Positions 54,370-62,278 of a stretch of DNA of 64,000 bases are shown in pieces. The first letter of the stretch is position 1; every line of letters starts with the position of its first letter. The DNA comes from CBDCTM01 sp965222005 (lineage in GTDB: Bacteria; Bacteroidota; Bacteroidia; Chitinophagales; Saprospiraceae). Made by a program: the position numbers and the translations under genes. The stretch spans positions 5,766,001 through 5,830,000 of the forward strand of contig OZ244935.1 of NCBI GenBank assembly GCA_965222005.1, given 5' to 3'. The notes under the pieces were generated by a model. That model was not told the DNA's origin. It searched no databases and worked only from the letters and a program-made list of their open reading frames with translations.

Positions 54370-55104
54370 ATGAAAAACGGATCTCTGGAAATTATGAGAA
54401 TGCTAAAATTAACAGGCATGGCGGATGCTTACGAGGCAGCTCTTGGATTACCAATCAACCAGCAAGCAGACGCACATGAAATGATTGCCAATCTGATTGA
54501 TGCAGAAAAACAGCATCGTTGGCACAAGCGAATGAAAATGTTTTTAAGACTCTCCAAACTTCGTTATCAAGCCAACATTCAAGACATCGATTGTTCTAAA
54601 ACAAGAAATCTCTCCAAGGAAAAATTAATGCTCCTTGCAGACTGTGCTTACCTCGACCGAGGAGAAAATGTTTTGATTACCGGCGCCACTGGTTGTGGTA
54701 AATCATACCTGGCTTGCGCTTTAGGAAATAACGCTTGTGTCAATGGATACCGAACACTTTACTTTAACATGAATCGATTCACCGAACAGATCGCTTTAGC
54801 CAAAACAGACGGCACCTTAATCAAGTGGATGGACAGATTAAAAAAAGCTAAACTCATCATCTTTGATGACTTTGGATTACAACCCATCACACATCAGGTA
54901 AAGTTAATCTTGTTACAGATTTTGGAAGACCGTTACGAAAACGCCGCTACTATTATTTGCTCTCAACTGCCAGTGAGTAAATGGCACCAATATTTTAATG
55001 AACCAACTTTGGCAGATGCCATCCTTGACCGGATCGTCCCCAAAGCACATCGAATAGAATTAAAAGGAAAAAGTTTAAGGAAACCTATAAATCAACTATC
55101 TTAG
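54370..55104 (+). CDS. istB: istB helper ATPase of the inner IS21
   Basis: This 244-residue AAA+ ATPase has Walker A GATGCGKSYLA near residue 106 and Walker B LIIFDDFGLQP; it is related to DnaC. It forms filaments on DNA and directs IstA to the target. It ends SLRKPINQLS. It lies 87 bp after istA, and the frame is intact. Confidence 0.95.
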   Translation: MKNGSLEIMRMLKLTGMADAYEAALGLPINQQADAHEMIANLIDAEKQHRWHKRMKMFLRLSKLRYQANIQDIDCSKTRNLSKEKLMLLADCAYLDRGENVLITGATGCGKSYLACALGNNACVNGYRTLYFNMNRFTEQIALAKTDGTLIKWMDRLKKAKLIIFDDFGLQPITHQVKLILLQILEDRYENAATIICSQLPVSKWHQYFNEPTLADAILDRIVPKAHRIELKGKSLRKPINQLS

Positions 55105-55761
55105 CATCATTGAAATCGTAAGTTATCCACATGGGTCAATGACTCCGAAATGGGTGGGTCAGCAACTCCGGAATTTGCAATAAAATAGCAACCGTACAAA
55201 AAATGGGACATGTCTACTTATCCGCCGACAGGCACTACTACAGCGTCCCCCATCGATTTATTGGTAAAAAGGTAGAGGTGCAATACAACACCAAAACGGT
55301 AGAGGTCTTCTATGCTAAAGAACGTATCGCCACTCACAGAAGAGACCCTCGCCCCGGGCGCTATACCACCATCAGTAAACACATGAAAAGCACCCATCGA
55401 TTTTACAACGACTGGTCGCCGGAGTTCTTTCAAAAATGGGCCCGCAAATACGGTGAGGATGTAGAATATTACATCAAAGGATTGATCCAACAAGCGACCT
55501 ATCCCGAAGTAGCTTACAAGCAGTGCATGGGCATTTTGCAATTGGTCAAGGATTATCCTGTCGACCGGCTTCAAAGTGCTGTTATTCGCGCTCGTCAATA
55601 TCCCTACTTCAGTTATAGTACCGTTAGGGATATTTTGAAAAACAATATGGACCTGGAGCAGGATCTGTTCCAGGCCACAACCAAGACAACAACCATCCCG
55701 GAACATGACAATATCCGAGGCAGTCAATATTACACTTAAACCTTTCTAAAAATTTACAACA

Positions 55762-56499
55762 ATGAATACACAAACCACAGTAGAAAAGCTAAAAACAATG
55801 CGACTCAAAGGCATGGCCCATATCCATCACCTCAGTATGCAAGACAACCTTTACCAGGACTATACCCTGGATCAGTACACTGCTCTGCTGGCTGACCAGG
55901 AATGGGAATACCGGCAAAACCGGAAAATGGAGAATCTGATCAAACGAGCTCACTTCCGCTCCGGTGCCGCCATTGCCAATGTCGATTTTACCACTCCTCG
56001 CGGACTGGACAAAAATTACTTCAACCGACTGGCCACTTTGGACTTTATTCAGAAACACCAAAATCTGATTATCATCGGTCCCACCGGAACGGGCAAGACC
56101 TACCTGGCTCAAGCCCTCGGACATCAGGCTTGTATACAACTACACAAAACCCAATACTACACCATGAGTAATTTATCCGATCAGGTCAGACTGGCCAAAA
56201 TTGAAGGCAACTACCAACGGCTAATCAAAACGATCAAACAAACCGCTTTACTCATTATCGATGATTTTGGTCTCAGCGAAATAGATAATATCATCAGGCA
56301 GGCGCTCATGGATATTGTCGAATACAAGTACGACCAATCATCCATTATCATCACTTCTCAAATCCCTGTGGGCAAATGGCATGAATTGATTGGTGAGGGC
56401 ACTATTGCCGATGCTATCCTGGATAGATTGGTGCATTCTTCACATAGAATCACTCTCTCGGGAGAGTCTATGCGCAAGGCAAAAGGAGTAAACAGCTAA
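55762..56499 (+). CDS. istB: istB helper ATPase of the outer IS21
   Basis: This 245-residue AAA+ ATPase has Walker A GPTGTGKTYLAQA near residue 110 and Walker B LLIIDDFGLSE. It is clearly homologous to, but well diverged from, the inner IstB, so the two IS21 elements are different species rather than recent copies of one. It follows its istA 3' part by 22 bp. The frame is intact although its partner istA is split. Confidence 0.95.
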   Translation: MNTQTTVEKLKTMRLKGMAHIHHLSMQDNLYQDYTLDQYTALLADQEWEYRQNRKMENLIKRAHFRSGAAIANVDFTTPRGLDKNYFNRLATLDFIQKHQNLIIIGPTGTGKTYLAQALGHQACIQLHKTQYYTMSNLSDQVRLAKIEGNYQRLIKTIKQTALLIIDDFGLSEIDNIIRQALMDIVEYKYDQSSIIITSQIPVGKWHELIGEGTIADAILDRLVHSSHRITLSGESMRKAKGVNS

Positions 56500-57602
56500 T
56501 ATTTTTTAACTTTGAGAATAGATTATCGACTCTTCACAACCGTGGCACAGTTTGCTCCGGAAACCGTGGCACAAGTTTACCGGAATATACAGTCAATGTA
56601 CCCATGCAATCTAACTGATGATCATTTCCTCTTTTACATAAAGGAATGTTTTGTATATCGCTTAAAATAACTGAAGGCCCTGGAACTAAACTTACTTCAA
56701 CACATCCTTTAGCATAAATACAATCCCGACTATCTAGAGTCCCTACTTTAACACAGTAAATTCCAGCTTCTAGTCCAGTTATATTTTGACTATTTGAAGT
56801 AAAGCCATTAGGTCCAGTCCAACTATAGTTGTATCCAGAACCTAGAGGATTTATAAAACTTATGCTACCATTTGCAGGCAAACTACTACAATTATCAACA
56901 ACAACTAAATCTTGATCTTCATACAACTCTATTGCCGGGTCTTGTACGAGTAGATATATACCTTGACTATTCATGCATCCTCTACTATCTGTAACGGTAA
57001 CATCATAATACCCTTCATCTAAATTTTCAATAGTTTCGGTATTCTCACCATTAGACCATTCAATAATATAAGGAGGTACTCCTTCGTCAGTCAATATTAC
57101 TGTTAATTTACCCTTAGCTCCTTCGCATTGAATAAATCCATGATGGTCTATACCTAAAATTAAAGGAGGACATTCTTCACACCCAACTTCAACAGATAAT
57201 TCAGCTGTCCCGCATAAAGCATCTGTAACTACTACAGTGTAAGTACCAGGTCTAATATTATATAAGTCTTCACCGTCATCGTTGCCAGTTATGTCAAAAA
57301 CTTCTATATCCAGCCCCCAAGAGCCCGTCCAATGCACATCATAAGGTTGAATTCCTCCGTTTATTCGCAGATCAACAATTGCATCTTCACATTGTCCTGG
57401 ATCAATAGTAGCATTCGTCACTTCAGCTACTAGTGCATCTTGTGCAACGAGGTTTACATGTATTAATACACATATAATTATACCTAGCAAGATTTTGAAA
57501 TAGCTTTTCATCAATTATTCGATTTATACAAGGGTATATGTGTTTAACTAGAAAAGGAACTGGTACTTCATGTTTATCAACAACAGTTGCATTAATTATT
57601 TT

Positions 57603-58433
57603 TCATTGTTTTGTGTTTTGAAATGGCACTAAAATTTCATTTAGATATGATGTATCTCTAAGACTTACTATTTGGCTATCCTTATTATAAAGGAACAATT
57701 TCAAGTCTTGATCTATTGATCCTAGCATGGTAAGTTCTGCTTGTCCTAAGAAATATGTATATTTCTTATTATTGATAAATAAAACAAAGTGGTTTTTTTC
57801 CCGGAAAACATGAAGAGATTTAGGTCTTAAATTTTCCAAATTAATTGAGTCTAATAAAGTCCATTCCTTGCTTACGTCTTTTTTTTCATTTTCATCAAAT
57901 ATTTGTGGATAATTTAACCTCCATATCTTTAAGTTGTTTTTATCATCAATTACCCAAAATAAAGGCCTATTATCAGAGTAATTATCAGAAATGTCATAGT
58001 AAAAATTAAATACATGGTTTTCTGCTGAAAATTTAACATTCCAATCTCTTATGAAAGAGAATGGTTTTGAAGTAAAGGTAGAAGGGACCTTTTTAAAAGC
58101 GGAATTACGATTTTTTGTATCATCCAATAACCGTTTATTTATTAATACCCTTACTTGGTCGCTAAACTGTATAACAGAAGCTGCTATTACTATACTGTCA
58201 AAAACATCCCAACTCGTTAATCTGTTGTTATAATTATTTTCTGATCGATACCCAGCAATAAGGGATTCCTTAACTTGCTTTTTACCTTTGAAGTATTGTT
58301 CAAGATAGATGTAGTAGTTATTATCTTTATGACATTTAAATATATGATCCTTTGTTAAAATCACTTTTTGTTGGCTAAGGATTTTACAAATTGGTGCAAA
58401 TACAATGAGTACTATGATTAAAATATTTTTCAT
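57603..58433 (-). CDS. Unknown exported protein
   Basis: This 276-residue protein is taken from the ATG at 58433, which begins a signal peptide (MKNILIIVLIVFAPICKILS, cleavage near Q). The longer frame starts with a TTG. The mature part is rich in aromatic and basic residues (for example YYIYLEQYFKGKKQ, FNFYYDISDNYSDNRPLFWVIDD) and looks beta-rich. No family is recognised and no cysteine pairs are seen. It sits between the transglutaminase-like gene (48 bp upstream) and the SprB-like gene (88 bp downstream) on the same strand and is the only intact member of that group. A shared secreted function is a guess. Confidence 0.75.
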   Translation of the reverse strand: MKNILIIVLIVFAPICKILSQQKVILTKDHIFKCHKDNNYYIYLEQYFKGKKQVKESLIAGYRSENNYNNRLTSWDVFDSIVIAASVIQFSDQVRVLINKRLLDDTKNRNSAFKKVPSTFTSKPFSFIRDWNVKFSAENHVFNFYYDISDNYSDNRPLFWVIDDKNNLKIWRLNYPQIFDENEKKDVSKEWTLLDSINLENLRPKSLHVFREKNHFVLFINNKKYTYFLGQAELTMLGSIDQDLKLFLYNKDSQIVSLRDTSYLNEILVPFQNTKQ

Positions 58434-59833
58434 ATGCATCAATAATTACCTGTAGTAGAAACTAATTTAAAGTCAAATAAATTATCGCTTACAACATACA
58501 AATACAGAAGCATTAACTTCTTTTATTCCATCCCCATTCAAATCTATATCTACTACTGTTTCATCAATCTCACCCAACACAGTTCGATAAAATCCACTTA
58601 TGGCATTGAGTTTCATACTTAACAAACTTGAGTATTCGACCCCATATGCCGGATCTAAATACCTATCAGTAATGTTAGTAAATTGATGATTTTCAAATAT
58701 AGATTTGGGATTCGCATTGACACCTTGTGCATCAATTCCTGGTTCGTCTTTTGCTTCAGTATATATTGTATTAATTTGATTTCCATCATAAAATGGAATA
58801 GTGTGATGTGGAATCATCACATAAGGGTAATCAGGGTCTACACTACCGGTATATGCTCCATTAGTAAATGTCCACTTCTTTACAAGAAAACCTAATGGTT
58901 CTTCAATTGAGCTAAATATAGAGAACACTTCAGGGTCAACCTTAACGTAATCATTATTCACAGAACTATGAAAAACATTGTGGATTTTCAATAAATCGAT
59001 AAGGAAACTTGCCCATGCTCCACATTGACCATCCAAGTTTGCAATTAATTCATTCGTTAATGTACTTAAGCATGTCCAATCTTTATAATAATACATAATG
59101 CGAATCAGGGGTTGAAAAAAAATAAAAAACAGATGTAACGCCAGAGTCCATATATTTGAAAATGGACTTTATCAAACTGATAGCACTCTATTATTACATC
59201 TGTGAGTGCTATAATAAGGAACTTCGCTGGCATTGCGAAAGATTTAGCAATAACAAATCACCTAATTTTACAGATGAGGAGTTATTGACCATCTATATTT
59301 TCAGTATGATGGAAGAAGAAAAATACAAGATCAAATCCATTCATGGCTACGCCATGAAGTATTTGGCTGATTGGTTTCCCAATCTTCCATCTTATCAAAC
59401 GTTCAATGATAGGTTGAATCGGCTGGCTAGCGTGTTTCCGCATCTGGTCATGTGTCTTTTAAGGGATGTCGATACCTCAGGTGTTCGATTTGATATCAGC
59501 CTTTTGGACTCCATGCCTATTATTACGTGTAGCGGCAAAAGGGCTGGTAAAGTTGCGCCTGAAATTACAGACAAAGGATATTGTTCGACTAAAAAACTGC
59601 ACTACTTTGGAGCTAAGCTCCACGCAATAGCTTTCCACAAAAAGGGCAAATTACCTTTGCCTGAGTTTTTCAGTTTGACTAATGCCTCTGAGCATGACCT
59701 TAACGCAGTAAGAGAAATTCTTCCTCAATTTGAAGGCCGAGCCGTAATTGGTGATAAAGCATACTCAAAAAAAGACTTGGAGGAAGTTCTCTTAGAACAA
59801 CACGGAGTAAGCATTTACACCCCTGTGAAATTA

Positions 59834-60698
59834 GAGGTTGTTTGGGAATTTATTTTGAAATAAATAGCCGTCGGTAGTATCTTGTAGTTAAACTAAAACT
59901 TACAAAGATGCTCGCCCAATTTGAACGGCTGACCGACGGCCAGTGGGAAGTTATAAAAGAATTTCTTCCTATCAAACGAAAACGCACACTTGATTTGCGT
60001 GATATTTTCAATGCCATACTTTGGATAACAAGAACTGGAGCCCAATGGCGAAATCTTGATAGTTCTTTTCCCCCCTGGTCTGCAGTTTACTATTACTTTT
60101 ATAACTGGACAAAAAAAGGAATTATCAAATCAATCAATCTGGCACTCAATGAATATGAACGGGACAAACTTGATCGGCAGTCAAGCCCAAGCTTGGGGAT
60201 CGTTGATTCTCAGAGTGTTAAGTTGGCTCCCATGATTTATGAGTTTCGGGGCATTGACGGCAATAAAAAGATTAATGGCCGCAAACGTCAAATTCTCACA
60301 GACACCTTGGGTCGTATTTGGCAAGCTTGGGTACATCCAGCTAATGAGCATGACAGTCCGGCTGGTGTTCATCTTTTGAAGATGGATCAACATCAAATGG
60401 GCCGCCTGATAAAAATAATTGGTGACAACGCTTATAAAGGAACTTTTGCACAGGCCTGTGAGGAATTGAATATCGAATTTGAAGTTCCAATAAGACCTGA
60501 AGGGAAAAAGGGGTTTGTTGTTCAGGCTAAACGATGGGTAGTTGAAAGAACGATTGCCTGGTTTAATTTTTACCGAAGAATACTGATTGACCACGAGCAT
60601 ACCATAGAAAGTTCTGTATCATTCCTTTATTTGGCAAATACATCAATGATCTTGGCAAAATTTCAATCATTTACAGAATAAAATTCCCAAACACGTTC
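59834..60698 (+). mobile_element. IS5-family insertion sequence (865 bp, IS1031-type target)
   Basis: The ends are GAGGTTGTTTGGGAATTT and (reverse) GAACGTGTTTGGGAATTTT. The target TTA is duplicated at 59831-59833 and 60699-60701. The 3-bp TNA target places it in the IS1031 group. The same ends occur on the MITEs in this window. Confidence 0.93.
59908..60681 (+). CDS. IS5-family transposase
   Basis: This 257-residue transposase has the IS5 layout: an N-terminal DUF4096-like domain (LTDGQWEVIKEFLP ... RTGAQWRNLDSSFPPWSAVYYYF), first Asp in LGIVDSQSVK, second in KIIGDNAYKG, and the Glu in VVERTIAWFNFYRR. It is complete in one frame, so it could act on its own ends and probably also on the MITEs. 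Start at 59908, 74 bp after the left end. Confidence 0.95.
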   Translation: MLAQFERLTDGQWEVIKEFLPIKRKRTLDLRDIFNAILWITRTGAQWRNLDSSFPPWSAVYYYFYNWTKKGIIKSINLALNEYERDKLDRQSSPSLGIVDSQSVKLAPMIYEFRGIDGNKKINGRKRQILTDTLGRIWQAWVHPANEHDSPAGVHLLKMDQHQMGRLIKIIGDNAYKGTFAQACEELNIEFEVPIRPEGKKGFVVQAKRWVVERTIAWFNFYRRILIDHEHTIESSVSFLYLANTSMILAKFQSFTE

Positions 60699-61625
60699 TT
60701 AGTCAAAGGCGAAAGCCCCAAAACTCGTCAATTTAAACACGCTGCTGACCATTTATTTTCAACTGCTGTCTCTCGTTTGAGACAACCCATTGAATCTTTA
60801 TTCAACTGGCTTATTGAAAAAACAGATATTCAAAGAGCTTCCAAAGTTCGATCAACTAAAGGACTCATCGTTCACGTCTTTGGGAGAATAGCTGCTGCTA
60901 TCGCTTTTTGGGTATTTTAAAGCCTGATTCGCATTCATATTTAATTTTGCATCAGCTCCTTCTACTGTTAAAGTTTGAATTTTCGACCATATTTTATCAA
61001 TAATTTTTGATGCCAAAATTTCTTTGTCTGCAGCTTCACAGCTGACTTTTATGAGCGTGTGAAAGTGATCATATCCTATTCCAATATTTGGAGGTTCAGG
61101 CGTATCGCGGGTTACATATAAAGGATTATTACTACGCTGTTTTACTTCCACCCAATTTACTTCATCCGTACTTATGAACCACACTATTTCAAAAGGATCC
61201 CAATGTCTGATTTTACCAAGTTCGAATTCAGAGGAAATAATTATAGTTGGATAGGAATATATATTTGACCCTGATCCGCTTGGGACAAGCTTTTGGGAGG
61301 GTGGATCAAAATTTTCGGGACCATCTCCCTTAACATACAATGTATTTACATCACACTCAACCTTAAGTTCCGCACTTATCCTCGGCTTCACGCCACTAAC
61401 ATATGCTACTGGTTTGGTACTCCCGTTTTCCCACTGAGATCCTGTATAGCTCCCATTACCATTATCTTTTTTCACGATAATATATCCATCATCATTGGCT
61501 TCATTGGGCTTATAAAAAGTAACACGCTCCAAAGAAATTTTATCATAAGAAAAACTTATTTGACCGTATAGTAATCTAAAAGGAATAATAAATAATAATA
61601 AAAGGAGGGCAGAATTTTTTTTCAT

Positions 61626-62278
61626 AACTATGCGACGATAAAGAAGAAAGTAGAAAACTTCGTCAGAAGTAAAAAATAAAAGTTCTAATAGTACTTAATG
61701 TTTATTTTATGCTTTAGACAGCTTTGGCTAAAAAAGTAATGACAACTTTAGCGAAATACAAGCTCGCTAAAGCGAAGGTACTTTTCTGTTTTGCTTTATA
61801 TTCTATCAGGCAGCTAACCAAATATAGCAATATTCTTGCATATATGCAAGCGGCATCCTTAACCGCATTCTTCAAAATGAGCTTTGGATGTTGAATACCC
61901 TGTCATATAACCCTGACTTCATAAGTCCTTGAGTACCAATTGTTAAGTATAGCTTATTTCGAGTAAACATTGCAGAAAAAATGCCGTTGGATCTTTGATC
62001 GTCACCCTCTTACAAATGACGGGCAGCCGACATTGTTTCTCTATTTCTAAACTTCAAGCGGCCAAGTTTTGTGTGTATGCACAAGACTTGGCAAAGCGCG
62101 GTATAATGTTGATACAGATAGAAGTTGTTCAAAAATAGCGGTGGCTACATTCAAATTTTCATACACTTTAGGGAGTACATACATTGATAGGTTTGTGCAT
62201 GTTCAAAAGGTCTTCTTTGTCAGAGGATGAGCTCATGTTGTAGGCTCATTTTTTAGAGCATCGCAATGTACGATGATC
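61626..62278. other. Gene-free stretch between the accessory region and the AsmA gene
   Basis: I see no gene. One hairpin, CTTTAGCG / CGCTAAAG (61746-61753 with 61765-61772), lies near its left end. The rest is AT-rich and may be decayed insertion DNA. It also contains the promoter for the broken transglutaminase-like gene. Confidence 0.4.

Larger units (their letters stand above)
52460..55179 (+). mobile_element. Inner IS21-family element (2720 bp)
   Basis: The ends open TGTAAAATCCGG and, from the right, TGCAAATTCCGG. A 7-bp target duplication ATAAAAT lies at 52453-52459 and 55180-55186. Four repeats of the type TTCCGGCATACTGACCC lie at 52467-52643 and two inverted ones at 55133-55173. istA and istB are both intact, so this copy could be active. 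Confidence 0.93.
51459..55739 (+). pseudogene. istA: istA transposase of the outer IS21, interrupted
   Basis: The 5' part (51459-52459) encodes a helix-turn-helix (NRSISRLLGIHRNTINEYVRLLK) and the DDE core (KLYVDYTGKKLFFVDMETGE with the first Asp, then IVVDNLKSAV and CPQDKALVENAVKLVY with the last Glu). The 3' part (55187-55739) encodes the C-terminal domain (YYSVPHRFIGKKVEV ... EHDNIRGSQYYT). Removing 52460-55179 and one copy of ATAAAAT joins them in one frame of 517 residues across YYKIATVQKMGH. The outer element can no longer make a full IstA from this copy. Confidence 0.92.
51290..56591 (+). mobile_element. Outer IS21-family element, itself split by a second IS21
   Basis: The ends have TG...CA termini: TGTGGCTAAACCGGAGC on the left, TGTATATTCCGGTAAAC reading inward from the right. 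The target duplication is GTCAA. The left end carries four copies of a CCGGAGCAAAATGTGCCAC-type repeat (51300-51400), the right end two inverted copies, as is usual for IS21. Without the inner element and one 7-bp duplication its length is 2575 bp. It carries istA (now split) and istB. Confidence 0.9.
49578..57514 (-). pseudogene. SprB-like repeat surface protein gene, broken by IS21, MITE and IS200 insertions
   Basis: The 5' part (57514 to 56592) encodes a signal peptide (ending NLVAQ) and SprB-like beta repeats with W-SNGENTETIENL, GYYDVTVTDSRGC and the segment WTGPNGFTSNSQNI. Removing the IS21 (51290-56591) with one copy of the duplication GTCAA joins CMGTLT to ISVPSGASIEW in frame. The frame continues to 50964, including WTGPNGFTSSDKN. 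Removing the nested MITEs (50638-50963) rejoins it in frame to LCGGSVTIDAGPDYSEYLWSNGETTQTI. It then meets the IS200 at about 50222; after it, a possible in-frame tail runs to a stop at 49578. No sorting domain is found, so the 3' end is uncertain. It would have been an exported adhesin-like protein. Confidence 0.82.
59156..60920 (+). pseudogene. IS982-like DDE transposase, interrupted
   Basis: The 5' part (to 59833) encodes the N-terminal region (DEELLTIYIFSMMEEEKYKI) and the DDE core (LLDSMPIITCSGKRAG with the first Asp, then AVIGDKAYSKKDL with the second). After the IS5 element the frame resumes at 60702, giving PVKL-VKGESPKTRQF and the last part ending RSTKGLIVHVFGRIAAAIAFWVF in pieces across 73 codons. 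The restored protein is 298 residues. The start is a TTG at 59156 or the ATG at 59162. This copy cannot make its own transposase now. Confidence 0.88.
59097..60935 (+). mobile_element. IS982-like insertion sequence, split by an IS5 element
   Basis: The inverted ends share AATGCGAATCAGG (13 bp); a short duplication CAT lies at 59094-59096 and 60936-60938. Without the IS5 element and its TTA duplication the length is 971 bp, fitting the IS982 family. Confidence 0.82.
58482..61625 (-). pseudogene. Transglutaminase-like secreted protein gene, interrupted by an IS982-like element
   Basis: The 5' part (61625 to 60936) encodes a signal peptide (MKKNSALLLLLFIIPFRLLY) and a beta-rich domain. The 3' part (59093 to 58482) carries LDGQCGAWASFLIDLLK, with the Cys expected of a transglutaminase-like active site, and later DRYLDPAYG, with the expected acid. 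Removing 59097-60935 and one copy of the 3-bp duplication (CAT on the plus strand) restores one frame of 433 residues across AKLNMYYYKDWTC. Such domains cut or crosslink proteins in the periplasm or outside. It is the first gene of a three-gene minus-strand group with the unknown exported protein and the SprB-like gene. Confidence 0.85.

Noticed and set aside
55218..55727. 169-codon minus-strand ORF
   Set aside because: Antisense of the outer istA 3' part.
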